A stretch of DNA of 64,000 nt from Curvibacter sp. GWA2_63_95 (GCA_001795455.1 MGPB01000007.1:53174-117173), one strand, 5' to 3'. Counted from the first letter of the stretch, positions 36,095 through 45,576 are shown. Notes: generated by a model from the sequence alone, not told the origin. Translations and numbers: made by a program.

Positions 36095-37501
36095 ATGCAT
36101 TTGCCCCATTCCCGACGCGTTCCTGGACTGGCCACGCTGTCCGTCCTGACTCTGGCGCTGACCGGTTGCGCCATCACCATGCCCGCCACCCAGGTGGAGG
36201 CCCCGGTCACCGCGCAGTGGCAGGCGCCGCTGCCGCACCAGGGCACCGTAGGCAGCCTGTCCCAGTGGTGGCAGCAGCAGGGCGACCCGGTGCTGGTGGA
36301 GCTGATTGAAGCCGCACAGGCGGTGAGCCCCTCGGTGGCCCAGGCGATGGCCCGCGTGGAGTCCGCACGGGCCCAGCGCACCACCGCCAGCGCCGCGCTG
36401 TTGCCCAAGGTGGATGCCTCCGTGGCGGCCAGCCGTGGTGTGAGCCAACCCAATGTGCCGGTGGCCACCACGCAGACCATTGGCCTGCAAGCCGCCTGGG
36501 AGCTCGATCTGGTGGGGGCCAACCGCGCGGTGAGCAAGGCCGCCGACGCCCAACTGCAGGGCACCCAGGCCCAGTGGCACGATGCCCGCGTGGCGGTGGC
36601 CGCCGAGGTGGCCAACACCTACTACAGCCTGTCCACCTGCTACCAGCAGCTGGAGGTGGCCCGCAAAGACGCCGCCTCGCGCCAAGAGACAGCCCGCCTG
36701 GCCGGCATCAGTGCCACGGCCGGCTTTACCGCGCCGTCTGTGGCGGCCCTGGCCCGCGCCAGTGCGGCCGATGGCAGCAGCCGTGTGACGCAGCAAACCG
36801 CCGCCTGCGAAATTGACACCAAGGCGCTGGTGGCGCTGACCGGTGTGCCCGAGGTGGATTTGAAGCAAAAACTGGCCTCAGCCCTCGCCAAACCTGCGCA
36901 AGCAGCTCCTGTTTCCATAGCAAGCGTGCCGGCCCAAACGCTCACCCAGCGCCCTGATGTGTTTGCCGCCGAGCGTGATGTGGTGGTGGCCAGTGCCCAG
37001 GTGGGCAGTGCCAAGGCCCAGCGTTACCCGCGCCTGACTCTGAGCGGCAATGTGGGGGCCCTGCGCTACAGCAGCATGGGCACCGAGACCAATCTGGACA
37101 CCTGGTCCTTTGGTCCGCTGGCGCTGACCCTGCCGATTTTTGATGGCGGTGCGCGCAAGGCCAATGTGGTGGCCGCCGAGGCCAACTACACCCAGGCCGT
37201 GGCCGTGTACCGCGCCAAGGTGCGCCAGGCCGTGCGCGAGGTGGAAGAGGCCCTGGTCAACCTGCAAAGCACCGACGCCCGCAAGCAGGACGCCGAGGTG
37301 TCTACCCGCGGGTATGCCGAATCGCTGGCCGCCACCGAAGGCCGCTACGGCCAAGGCTTGGCCAGCCTGGTGGAGCTGGAAGACGCACGCCGCTCGGCCC
37401 TGGCGTCGCAGTCGGCCCAGCTGGCGCTGGCGCTGGAGCGCAACCGCGCGTGGGTGGCCCTGTACCGCGCGCTGGGCGGCGGCTTTGAGCCCGGCAACTG
37501 A
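36095..37501 (+). CDS. RND efflux outer-membrane lipoprotein, NodT/OprM family
   Basis: A 468-aa TolC-like channel. A lipoprotein signal ends in LALTGC (lipobox). Two OEP domains follow, with the typical repeats SPSVAQAMARVESARAQRTTASA, AAWELDLVG, RPDVFAAERDVVVASAQVG and ALTLPIFDGGARKA (each quoted in part). It forms the outer-membrane duct for the pump encoded downstream. A 54-bp repeat copy sits in frame at about residues 258-276, in the linker between the two halves (LAKPAQAAPVSIA). It starts 37 bp after tetR. Confidence 0.93.
   Translation: MHLPHSRRVPGLATLSVLTLALTGCAITMPATQVEAPVTAQWQAPLPHQGTVGSLSQWWQQQGDPVLVELIEAAQAVSPSVAQAMARVESARAQRTTASAALLPKVDASVAASRGVSQPNVPVATTQTIGLQAAWELDLVGANRAVSKAADAQLQGTQAQWHDARVAVAAEVANTYYSLSTCYQQLEVARKDAASRQETARLAGISATAGFTAPSVAALARASAADGSSRVTQQTAACEIDTKALVALTGVPEVDLKQKLASALAKPAQAAPVSIASVPAQTLTQRPDVFAAERDVVVASAQVGSAKAQRYPRLTLSGNVGALRYSSMGTETNLDTWSFGPLALTLPIFDGGARKANVVAAEANYTQAVAVYRAKVRQAVREVEEALVNLQSTDARKQDAEVSTRGYAESLAATEGRYGQGLASLVELEDARRSALASQSAQLALALERNRAWVALYRALGGGFEPGN
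36868..36921 (+). repeat. 54-bp dispersed repeat, copy R6 (inside the efflux lipoprotein gene)
   Basis: Forward copy with AACTGGCCTCAGCCC, TGCGCAAGCAGCTCC and ATAGC; one base is missing from the left block. It is read in frame as LASALAKPAQAAPVSIA. Confidence 0.75.
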
Positions 37502-37545
37502 ACCACGCAACCCCCTCTTTGATTGATTTGTAGCGAGACCACACC

Positions 37546-38769
37546 ATGAACCGTCTGATGAACCGCCTTCCCTTCCAACCCCTGACCCTGGGTCTGATGG
37601 CTGCCGGCCTGATCACCCTGGCCGGTTTGGGCCTGTTTGCCACCCGCAGCCAGGCAGCCGATGCGGATGCTGCCAAGCCTGGCGCCAGTGCAGTGGCCAA
37701 GCCTTCCCTCACCGTGACCACCATCCAGGCGCAAAGCGGCATGTTGCCCATCAAGCTGGCCGCCAACGGCAGCGTGGCCGCCTGGCAAGAAGCCAGTGTG
37801 GGCACCGAGGTGAACGGGCTGCGCGTGCAGGAGCTGCACGCCGCCGTGGGCGACAACGTGCGCAAGGGCCAGGTGCTGGCCACCTTTGCGGCCGAGAGTG
37901 TGCAGGCCGACGTGGCGCTGGCGCGTGCAGCCGTGTCCGAGGCGCAGGCCAATGCGGCCGAAGCTTTGGCCAACGCGGACCGCGCCCGTGCCGTGCAGGG
38001 CACCGGCGCACTCAGCGCCCAACAGGTCAACCAGTACCTCACCGCCGAACTCACCGCCAAGGCGCGCGTCGAGTCGGCCAAGGCCCAGCTGGATGCGCAG
38101 CTGCTGCGCCTCAAGCACACCGAGCTGCTGGCCCCCGACAGCGGCACCATCTCCTCACGCACCGCCTCGGTGGGCTCCGTGGTGGGGGCGGGCACCGAGA
38201 TGTTCAAGCTGATCCGCCAGGGCCGCCTGGAGTGGCGCGGGGAGGTGACCTCGGCCGAGCTGGGGCGCATCACAGTGGGCACCAACGTGGTGGTCACCTC
38301 GCCCACAGGGGCGCAGGTCAAGGGCCGCGTGCGCATGCTGGCACCCACGGTGGACGCGGCGACGCGCAACGGCCTGGTCTATGTGGACCTGAGCAGCGCT
38401 GTGGTCGGTGGCAAGACGGCTCCAGGAGCCTTCAAGCCCGGCATGTATGCGCGGGGCGAGTTTGAGTTGGGCAGCTCCGGCGCGCTGACCGTGCCGCAGA
38501 CCGCCGTGGTGGTGCGTGATGGTTTCAGTTACGTCTACCGCGTGGGCCCGGACAACCGCATTGCCCAGCTCAAGGTGCAGACCGGTCGCGTGGTGGGCGA
38601 CCAGATTGAAGTGCAGAGTGGCGTGAAGCCCGAGGACAAGCTGGTCGCCACTGGCGGCAGCTTCCTGAGCGAGGGCGACCTGGTCAAGGTGGTGGAGGCG
38701 CCCAAGGCGGTTTCCAAGCAAAAAGAGGCTGTAGCCCCCGCCAAACCTGCGCAAGCAGCTAGCAAATAA
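37546..38769 (+). CDS. RND efflux membrane-fusion (adaptor) protein
   Basis: A 407-aa periplasmic adaptor. An N-terminal anchor (FQPLTLGLMAAGLITLAGLGL) is followed by a split lipoyl domain (ANGSVAAWQEASVGTEV, LLAPDSGTISSRTASVG), a helical hairpin with alternating Ala/Gln, and a beta-barrel and membrane-proximal domain (LTVPQTAVVVRDGFSYVYRV). It links pump and outer-membrane channel. The last residues, AVAPAKPAQAASK, and the TAA stop come from a 54-bp repeat, so the C-terminus is probably not native. The pump gene starts 12 bp later. Confidence 0.94.
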   Translation: MNRLMNRLPFQPLTLGLMAAGLITLAGLGLFATRSQAADADAAKPGASAVAKPSLTVTTIQAQSGMLPIKLAANGSVAAWQEASVGTEVNGLRVQELHAAVGDNVRKGQVLATFAAESVQADVALARAAVSEAQANAAEALANADRARAVQGTGALSAQQVNQYLTAELTAKARVESAKAQLDAQLLRLKHTELLAPDSGTISSRTASVGSVVGAGTEMFKLIRQGRLEWRGEVTSAELGRITVGTNVVVTSPTGAQVKGRVRMLAPTVDAATRNGLVYVDLSSAVVGGKTAPGAFKPGMYARGEFELGSSGALTVPQTAVVVRDGFSYVYRVGPDNRIAQLKVQTGRVVGDQIEVQSGVKPEDKLVATGGSFLSEGDLVKVVEAPKAVSKQKEAVAPAKPAQAASK

Positions 38770-38774
38770 GGAGC
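38721..38774 (+). repeat. 54-bp dispersed repeat, copy R7 (adaptor gene 3' end)
   Basis: Forward copy with AAAAGAGGCTGTAGCCC and TGCGCAAGCAGCTA. It encodes the adaptor C-terminus and stop, and also contains the AAGGAGC ribosome-binding site of the pump gene. Confidence 0.75.
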
Positions 38775-38781
38775 AAAACAT

Positions 38782-41700
38782 ATGAATGTTTCTGCTTGGT
38801 CGATTAAAAACCCGATACCGGCGGTCATGCTGTTTGTGCTGCTGACGCTGGCGGGCATCATGTCCTTCAACGCCATGAAGGTGCAGCAGTTCCCCGACCT
38901 GGAGCTGCCCACCGTCACCGTGTCTGCCAGCCTGCCCGGTGCCGCACCGGCGCAGCTGGAAACCGAAGTGGCGCGCAAGCTGGAGAACGCCATTGCGCCG
39001 CTGCAGGGCCTGAAAAACATCTACACCAGCGTGCGGGATGGCAGTGTCTCGGTGACTGCCGAGTTCCGCCTGGAGAAGCCCACCCAAGAGGCGGTGGACG
39101 ATGTGCGCAGCGCGGTGCAAAGCGTGCGCAGCGATTTGCCCAGCGATGTGCGCGACCCCATCGTGAGCAAGATGAACCTGTCGGGCGCGCCCATCCTGGC
39201 GTTCACCATCCGCTCCAGCAATATGGACGATGAGGCGCTGAGCTGGTTTGTGGACAACACCATTTCGCGTGCTCTGTTGGGTGTGCGCGGTGTGGGCTCG
39301 GTGGCCCGTGTGGGGGGTGTCACGCGCGAAGTGCAGGTGGCACTGGACCCGCTCAAGCTGCAGGCGCTGGGCGCCACCGCGGCCGATGTGTCACGCCAGC
39401 TCAAGCAGGTGCAAACCGAGAGCGCGGGCGGCCGTGCCGACCTGGGCGGATCGGAGCAACCCATGCGCACCCTGGCCACGGTGGCCACGGTGGAAGAGTT
39501 GTCGCAGTTGGAGCTGAGCCTGTCCAGCGGCAAACGGGTGCGTTTGGACGAAGTGGCCACCGTCAAAGACACGGTGGCCGAGCAGCGCAGCCTGGCACTG
39601 CTCAACGGCAAGTCGGTGGTGGGTTTCGAGATCACCCGCAGCAAGGGCGCCAGTGAAGTGGAAGTGGGCGCTGCAGTGACCAAGGCACTGGCCGACTTGA
39701 AGGCGCAGCACCCCGATCTGGAGCTGACCCAGGCCTTCGACTTTGTGACGCCGGTGCAGGAGGAGTTTGATGCCTCCATGACCATGTTGTACGAAGGTGC
39801 GGTGCTGGCGGTGATTGTGGTGTGGTTCTTCCTGCGCAGCTGGCGTGCCACGCTGGTGTCCGCCGTGGCGCTGCCGCTGTCCGCCATTCCGGCTTTCATC
39901 GGCATGAACTACATGGGTTTCACCACCAACATCGTGACGCTGCTGGCGCTGTCGCTGGTCATCGGTATTCTGGTGGACGATGCGATTGTGGAAGTGGAGA
40001 ACATCGAGCGCCACCTGCGCATGGGCAAGACCCCCTACCAGGCCGCGATGGAGGCGGCTGACGAAATTGGCCTGGCCGTGATCGCCACCACTTTTGCGCT
40101 GATTGCCGTGTTCCTGCCTACCGCCTTCATGAGTGGTGTGGTGGGCAAGTTCTTCAAGCAGTTTGGCTGGACCGCGGTGTTTGCCGTGTTTGCCTCGCTG
40201 GTCGTGGCCCGCGTGCTCACGCCCATGATGGCGGCCTACATCATGAAACCCTCCACCCATGTGCACGAAGAGCCGGTGTGGATGCCGCTGTACCTGCGCA
40301 TGACACGCTGGACGCTGACCCACCGCTGGACCACCATGTTCGCGGCCGTGGCCTTCTTTGTGGGCTCGCTGTTTCTGGTGCCGCTGATTCCCAGTGGTTT
40401 TATTCCGCCGGATGACAACTCGCAAACCCAGGTGTATGTGGAGCTGCCTCCGGGCAGCACGCTGGTGCAGACCTATGCCGCAGCCGAACACGCACGCAGC
40501 CTGGTGGGCAAGGTGGCGCATGTGAAGAGTATCTACACCACCATTGGTGGCGGTGCGGTGGGGTCCGACCCGTTCCAGGGCGGTGCCACGGCCGAGGTGC
40601 GCAAGGCTACGCTGACCGTGCTGCTGGACGAACGCGGTGCGCGTCCGGTCAAGCAGGTGATCGAGAGCCAGATGCGAGCAGCACTGGCCGAGTTGCCGGG
40701 TGCCCGTTTCAAGGTGGGACTGGGGGGCTCGGGCGAGAAGTACCAACTGGCCCTGAAGGGTGAAGACCCCGTCGCGCTGGCGCAAGCGGCGGCCGCGGTG
40801 GAGCGTGACCTGCGCAAGATCCCCGGCCTGGGCAACATCAGTTCTAGCGCCAGCCTGACGCGTGCCGAGATCGCCATCCGCCCTGACTTTGCCAAGGCCG
40901 CCGACATGGGCGTGACCAGCAACGCGATTGCCGAAACCCTGCGCATTGCCACCGTGGGCGACTATGAGTCGGCCCTGTCCAAGCTCAACCTGAGCCAGCG
41001 CCAGGTGCCCATCGTGGTCAAGCTCGACACCGATGCACGCCAGGACCTGGAACTGCTGGGCCGCCTCATGGTGCCCGGCGTCAAAGGCCCGGTCATGCTG
41101 AGCCAGGTGGCGGCGCTCGAAATGTCCGGCGGCCCCGCCGTGATCAGCCGCCTGAACCGGGTGCGCAACGTGAACTTTGAGGTGGAGCTCTCCGGTGTGC
41201 CGCTGGGCGAGGTGACCGAGGCCGTGGCCAAGTTGCCCAGCATCGTGAACATGCCCGCCGGTGTGCAGCAGCTCGAAGTGGGTGACGCCGAAGTGCAGGC
41301 CGAAATGGTGGCCGGCTTTGGCATGGCCATGCTGACCGGCGTGTTGTGCATCTACATCGTGCTGGTGCTGCTGTTCAAGGACTTCCTGCACCCGATCTCC
41401 ATCATCCCCGCGGTGATCCTGTCCTTTGGCGGCGCCTTCATGGGCTTGCTGGTCACGGGCAAGATGTTGTCCATGCCGTCCTTCATCGGGCTGGTGATGC
41501 TGATTGGTGTGTCCACCAAAAACTCGATCCTGCTGGTGGAGTACGCCATCATGGCGCAGCGCGAGCATGGTCTGAGCCGTTTTGATGCGTTGATGGATGC
41601 CTGCCACAAGCGCGCGCGCCCCATCATCATGACCACCATTGCCATGGTGGCCGGCATGCTGCCGCTGGTAATTGGCCTGGGCAGTGCTGACAATAGCTTC

Positions 41701-41886
41701 CGTGCACCGATGGCCGCAGCGGTGATTGGTGGTCTGATCACCTCCACCATCCTGAGCCTGTTGGTCACGCCCAGCTTCTTCACCATCGTGGACGATATCG
41801 AACACTTTGTGGGCCGCATCAAACGCATGGTGCTGCGCCAGCCGACCGCGCCAACGCTACCGACTGCCGTAGCCGAGCCGCACTAA
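38782..41886 (+). CDS. RND multidrug efflux pump, HAE1 family
   Basis: A 1034-aa proton-driven inner-membrane pump with twelve spans and two large periplasmic loops. It begins MNVSAWSIKNPIPAVMLFVL. The TM4 proton-relay segment is LVIGILVDDAIVEVENIER, and the C-terminal half has VMLIGVSTKNSILLVEYA and KRARPIIMTTIAMVAGMLP. Length and layout are standard for AcrB/HAE1-type pumps. Substrates cannot be inferred. AAGGAG, supplied by the preceding repeat, lies before the ATG. The gene ends 7 bp from the convergent histidine kinase gene. Confidence 0.95.
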   Translation: MNVSAWSIKNPIPAVMLFVLLTLAGIMSFNAMKVQQFPDLELPTVTVSASLPGAAPAQLETEVARKLENAIAPLQGLKNIYTSVRDGSVSVTAEFRLEKPTQEAVDDVRSAVQSVRSDLPSDVRDPIVSKMNLSGAPILAFTIRSSNMDDEALSWFVDNTISRALLGVRGVGSVARVGGVTREVQVALDPLKLQALGATAADVSRQLKQVQTESAGGRADLGGSEQPMRTLATVATVEELSQLELSLSSGKRVRLDEVATVKDTVAEQRSLALLNGKSVVGFEITRSKGASEVEVGAAVTKALADLKAQHPDLELTQAFDFVTPVQEEFDASMTMLYEGAVLAVIVVWFFLRSWRATLVSAVALPLSAIPAFIGMNYMGFTTNIVTLLALSLVIGILVDDAIVEVENIERHLRMGKTPYQAAMEAADEIGLAVIATTFALIAVFLPTAFMSGVVGKFFKQFGWTAVFAVFASLVVARVLTPMMAAYIMKPSTHVHEEPVWMPLYLRMTRWTLTHRWTTMFAAVAFFVGSLFLVPLIPSGFIPPDDNSQTQVYVELPPGSTLVQTYAAAEHARSLVGKVAHVKSIYTTIGGGAVGSDPFQGGATAEVRKATLTVLLDERGARPVKQVIESQMRAALAELPGARFKVGLGGSGEKYQLALKGEDPVALAQAAAAVERDLRKIPGLGNISSSASLTRAEIAIRPDFAKAADMGVTSNAIAETLRIATVGDYESALSKLNLSQRQVPIVVKLDTDARQDLELLGRLMVPGVKGPVMLSQVAALEMSGGPAVISRLNRVRNVNFEVELSGVPLGEVTEAVAKLPSIVNMPAGVQQLEVGDAEVQAEMVAGFGMAMLTGVLCIYIVLVLLFKDFLHPISIIPAVILSFGGAFMGLLVTGKMLSMPSFIGLVMLIGVSTKNSILLVEYAIMAQREHGLSRFDALMDACHKRARPIIMTTIAMVAGMLPLVIGLGSADNSFRAPMAAAVIGGLITSTILSLLVTPSFFTIVDDIEHFVGRIKRMVLRQPTAPTLPTAVAEPH

Positions 41887-41893
41887 GGCTGGT

Positions 41894-44029
41894 TTAGTCG
41901 TCGGCGTCGCTGTGCGGCGCCGGCGCCACACGCGGCAGCGTGATGGTGACGGTGGTGCCCGCACCCAAGGTAGAGGCCACACTGAGGCTGCCGCCCAGTG
42001 TGGATTTGACGAGGTTATCCACGATGAACATGCCTAGGCCCGTGCCACCGCTGCCAATGCGGGTGCTGAAGAACGGCATGAACATTTTCTCCAGCGTCTC
42101 GGGGGCAATGCCCCGGCCATTGTCCTGGCACACCAGGGTCACCTCGTTGTCGCTAGCCTGCGCCTTCAGTTGTACTGTGCCCTGGGCCATGCCTTCAAAG
42201 GCGTGCAAGTAGGCGTTGTTGATCAGGTTGATGACCACCTGGCCCAGCGGGCCGGGGTAGCTGTCCATGGCAATGCCTTCGGGCACGTCCAGCGTCACCA
42301 CATGCGCCTCGCGCTTGAGGCTGGGCGCCAGCGTGTGCAGCACTTCGCCCAGCACCTGGCGAAGGTCGAACTCGCGGCGCTGTTCGCTGGCCTGGTCGGC
42401 CGCCACCTGGCGGAAGTTCTTCAGCAGCGTCACCGCGCGCTCCAGGTTGCGCATCAGCAAGGCATTGCCCTCGCGCACCTGCGCAATGAACTCGGTCAGC
42501 GATGAACGGCGCAGCGCGCCCGCATCCAGCAGGGCCTGGAAGTGTTTGGCCTGGTCGGCCAGGGTGCTGGCCGTCATCAGGCTGTTGCCCATGGGCGTGC
42601 CCATTTCGTGGGAGACGCTCGCAATCAGCGTACCCAGCGTGGCACGTGCTTCGCTGCGGGTGGCCTCTTCTTGCATGCGTTGTTCCAGCGATGCATTGAG
42701 TTGGCGTATGCGTTCTTCGGCCTCTTTGCGTTCGGTGATCTCCAGGTTGGTACCTCCGAGGAGCAGCGGTTTGCCCTCGGCATCGCGCTCCAGCAACTGG
42801 GCGCGTGAGCCAATCCAGATCCAGTGGCCTTGCCGGTGGCGAATGCGGTATTCGTAGTCAAAGTGGGGCGTCTTGCCGGCGTAGTGGTCGTTCAGCGCCA
42901 GGAAGAACTTGCTCAGGTCATCCGGGTGCGTCAGCGCGAGCCAGCGGGTGTACAAATCGGGTCCCAGCTCCTCCACGGTGTAGCCCGACATGGTGGCCCA
43001 GCGCTCGCTGACCTGCAATACCCGGGTGCTGTAGTCGAACTCCCATGTCGCCACCCCCGTACCTTCCATGATGTTTTGCAGGCGCTGCTGCTCCACAGCC
43101 AAAGCTTCGCGAGCGCGTGAGGCGCGGTGCCGTGCAAATTCGATGCTGCGCCGGTAGCGCTGCGCCCGCCACACCGCGGCCGCCACCAGGCTGGTGAGCA
43201 GCAGGCCCGCACCCAGTACATAGGGCGCGTAGCTGGAGGTCAGGTCTGCATAAAACGCGGGCCGCGGATGCAGCACCACTTGCCAGGGGCGGCTGGCCAC
43301 ATCCAGTGCCACCACAAAATCGTTGTGCGTGGTGTCGGCGTGGTGGGCGTTTGCTGCGTCGGTGGTGGTGTCTATGCGCGCATAGATTGCTTTGTCGTTC
43401 GCGCGTGTGCCGCCCTCCAGGTCGTAGACCATCAGGTCCATGCCCACCAGGTTGGCACGGTTGCCAGCGTCCTGTAGCAAGGCATGCAGTGGCACGATGG
43501 ATTCCACAAAGCCCTGGTGGCGCACGATGGAGTCGGTGGCTGCATCGCGTTCGTAGACGGGGGCGGCAATGGCAATGGCGGGTACATCCGCACCGTCGTG
43601 GCTGGGGCTGGCCACCGTAAACACTCCCGAGGCCACGGGTCGGCCCATCACGCGGGCTTGTTGCGCGTGGGCGGCCTCGCTGCCGCCGGTGGGTACCCAG
43701 CGGATGGCCGAGAGCGTGTGCAGGTCGGCCATCACGCGGCGGCTCAGCAAGTCCAGCTGTTTGCGCTGTACCTGTGACTGGCTCTCCAGTACCAGGCTGA
43801 TGTTGTGGGTGGCTTCTATGGTGCGGTGAACGTCCAGCTCCAGCACATCCTGCACGGTGCGTGCGCTGGCGGTGTGGATGTTTTGCAGGCGCAGGGTCTC
43901 GGTCTGCCGCAGGCCCCCAAAGGCCAACAAGCTGCACAGCGTACCAATGCCCAGCACCGCGGCCAACACCAGGGCATCGGGCAGCGGTTTGCTGTCCGGG
44001 CTGTGCGAAGGAAGAGGCTCGGGCACCAT
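41894..44029 (-). CDS. Orphan hybrid-free sensor histidine kinase (CHASE-PAS-HisKA-HATPase)
   Basis: A 711-aa membrane sensor kinase. TM1 is at about 18-38; an extracytoplasmic CHASE-like domain follows at about 70-250 (AIRWVPTGG, QGFVESIVPLHALLQ); TM2 is at about 267-290. A PAS/PAC unit is at about 315-440 (RWATMSGYTVEELGPDLY, GHWIWIGSRAQLLERD, NLEITERKEAEE). The phosphoacceptor is His474 in SVSHEMGTPMGN. The ATPase domain has NLINNAYLHAFEG, DNGRGIAPE and GGTGLGMFIVDNL. No response regulator is adjacent, so its partner is unknown. It lies 58 bp downstream of the sulfurtransferase gene. Confidence 0.92.
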   Translation of the reverse strand: MVPEPLPSHSPDSKPLPDALVLAAVLGIGTLCSLLAFGGLRQTETLRLQNIHTASARTVQDVLELDVHRTIEATHNISLVLESQSQVQRKQLDLLSRRVMADLHTLSAIRWVPTGGSEAAHAQQARVMGRPVASGVFTVASPSHDGADVPAIAIAAPVYERDAATDSIVRHQGFVESIVPLHALLQDAGNRANLVGMDLMVYDLEGGTRANDKAIYARIDTTTDAANAHHADTTHNDFVVALDVASRPWQVVLHPRPAFYADLTSSYAPYVLGAGLLLTSLVAAAVWRAQRYRRSIEFARHRASRAREALAVEQQRLQNIMEGTGVATWEFDYSTRVLQVSERWATMSGYTVEELGPDLYTRWLALTHPDDLSKFFLALNDHYAGKTPHFDYEYRIRHRQGHWIWIGSRAQLLERDAEGKPLLLGGTNLEITERKEAEERIRQLNASLEQRMQEEATRSEARATLGTLIASVSHEMGTPMGNSLMTASTLADQAKHFQALLDAGALRRSSLTEFIAQVREGNALLMRNLERAVTLLKNFRQVAADQASEQRREFDLRQVLGEVLHTLAPSLKREAHVVTLDVPEGIAMDSYPGPLGQVVINLINNAYLHAFEGMAQGTVQLKAQASDNEVTLVCQDNGRGIAPETLEKMFMPFFSTRIGSGGTGLGMFIVDNLVKSTLGGSLSVASTLGAGTTVTITLPRVAPAPHSDADD

Positions 44030-44087
44030 GTCCCGCAGTGTAGTGCCGCCCGCAGGGCAGGGAAAGCTGGGGGTTTTGGGGCGCGGG

Positions 44088-44957
44088 CTAGCCCTGCGCG
44101 ACCGGACGGGTGGGCACGCTGCACCACTCGCTCCAGCTGCCGGCAAACAGCGCGGTGCCGCCCAAGCCCGCAATCTGCATGGCCAGCACATTGGGCACGG
44201 CACTCACGCCGCTGCCGCAGTGGTGCACCACGTCCTGGGGCTTGCGGTCGCCCAGCAGGGCTTCAAACTCGGCCCGCAATACGGCGGCAGGTTTGAACAG
44301 GCCATCGGGCCCCAGGTTGCTGCTGAACACGCGGTTGAGTGCGCCTGGAATGTGGCCCGCCACCGGGTCGATGGGCTCCACCTCGCCGCGAAAACGCGGT
44401 GCGCCGCGTGCGTCGATGATGTGCTGGTGGTTTTGGCCCAGGTTGCGCAGCACAGTGTCCACGCCCACCAGCGTCACCAGCGGGTCGCCCACCACAAAGG
44501 TAGTGGCGGCACGCGGTGCCTCGGCACTACTGGCCACGGCACCGCCCGCCGCCTGCCAGGCCTGAAAGCCTCCGTCCAGCACCGCCACATTCGCATGGCC
44601 CAGCCACTGGAGCATCCACCACAGGCGGCCGCAGTAGTTGGCACCCTGGCGGTCGTACACCACCACCTGGTCGGTGTTCTTGAGGCCCACACTGCCCAGC
44701 CAGGCGGCGAACGTGTCGCGCGAGGGCAGGGGGTGGCGCCCGCCCGAGGCAGCACCAGTCTCGGCCGGGTCGCCTTTGGCGCTGAGGTTGTTGTCCAGGT
44801 GCGCATACAGCGCCCCGGCAATGTGACTCTCGGCGTACTGCGCGGGGCCTTGCGCGGGCTGCATCAGGTCACAACTGCAGTCGAAGACGACGGCGGGTGT
44901 GGCGCTGGCTTGCAGGGCTTGGAGTTGGGCGACGGAGATCAGGGTGGTGTAGGGCAT
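44088..44957 (-). CDS. sseA: 3-mercaptopyruvate/thiosulfate sulfurtransferase
   Basis: A 289-aa tandem-rhodanese enzyme that transfers sulfane sulfur to cyanide or other thiophiles. The N-terminal rhodanese domain is inactive; the C-terminal domain has the active loop HHCGSGVSAVPN with the catalytic Cys near residue 249. The CGSGV(S/T) loop favours the mercaptopyruvate type over thiosulfate. GATAAT lies 9 nt before the ATG, nearly a leaderless arrangement. It is upstream of the histidine kinase in the same direction. Confidence 0.9.
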   Translation of the reverse strand: MPYTTLISVAQLQALQASATPAVVFDCSCDLMQPAQGPAQYAESHIAGALYAHLDNNLSAKGDPAETGAASGGRHPLPSRDTFAAWLGSVGLKNTDQVVVYDRQGANYCGRLWWMLQWLGHANVAVLDGGFQAWQAAGGAVASSAEAPRAATTFVVGDPLVTLVGVDTVLRNLGQNHQHIIDARGAPRFRGEVEPIDPVAGHIPGALNRVFSSNLGPDGLFKPAAVLRAEFEALLGDRKPQDVVHHCGSGVSAVPNVLAMQIAGLGGTALFAGSWSEWCSVPTRPVAQG

Positions 44958-45010
44958 GGTGCGTCCATTATCTATTTGCTTTGTGTGGCTTGGTTTGCGT
45001 TCGCAGGGCC

Positions 45011-45083
45011 ATGTGGCGCATACCCGGTGGCCTCATCAGTCCGCTGCGCGGCCAGCAAATCGGCTACCGGGTACGCGCCACAT
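45011..45083. repeat. Long imperfect hairpin, REP-like element
   Basis: The arms ATGTGGCGCATACCCGGTGGCC (45011-45032, given here as ATGTGGCGCATACC..GGTGGCC) and GGCTACCGGGTACGCGCCACAT pair at 20 of 22 positions around a 29-nt centre, itself GC-rich with CCGCTGCGCGG. There is no T-run. It looks like a mobile palindromic repeat of the REP type. Only one copy is in the window, so its family status is a guess. Confidence 0.5.
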
Positions 45084-45168
45084 AGCCCTGGGTGTTGGGG
45101 CTTACGATATGAAGAATATCGAGGTTGACGGCCGGTTGAATCCGCCGCCAACAGCGGACACTTGAGAT

Positions 45169-45576
45169 ATGAAACGCCAAACTTCAGAAACGTCAGACGC
45201 CGCTGAGTCGTTCGCCGCAGATATGGACTGGTTCATGGGGCATGTTCGTTCGCTCTCGATGAAGCCGGAAGACTGTTGCACCGACCAAGGTAACTACTTG
45301 GTGGCGGCAGAACTGTTTTATTTCCTGTTGGAGCCCACACAACTTGTGGATGACCCGCTGTCGCTCTTGTCACAGGAGCAGAAGAGTGCTGTTCAGAGAC
45401 TTCGGGATGGTGTGCGGCTCGTCCCACCAGAAGCCCGGAGCGGCGGCACGACGGCTGCGGCTTCATTGACGGATATGCGTCATCCGTCTTGGGTAATTCC
45501 TCGCAAGCTTGCGAATGCACTCCTAGATGCTTTTTTGCCTCTGTGGCCGGTGTCTAGCACTGCTACTAAGGTGTAG
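45169..45576 (+). CDS. Hypothetical protein, possibly acquired
   Basis: I do not recognise this 135-aa protein. It is acidic at the start, with a paired cysteine (PEDCCTDQGNYLVAAELFYFLL), mostly helical in appearance, and has no signal peptide or membrane span. GC content is visibly lower than in the neighbours. It is an isolated gene between the REP-like hairpin on the left and a 12-bp perfect palindrome (GCGGACGTCCGC, 45578-45589) on the right, convergent with the EamA gene. That setting is typical of a small acquired gene, but no integrase or recombination site is visible. Confidence 0.5.
   Translation: MKRQTSETSDAAESFAADMDWFMGHVRSLSMKPEDCCTDQGNYLVAAELFYFLLEPTQLVDDPLSLLSQEQKSAVQRLRDGVRLVPPEARSGGTTAAASLTDMRHPSWVIPRKLANALLDAFLPLWPVSSTATKV

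Noticed and set aside
45011..45083. Hairpin considered as an integron attC site
   Set aside because: The arms do not end in the attC core (GTTRRRY) and no integrase gene is present. A REP-like element fits better.
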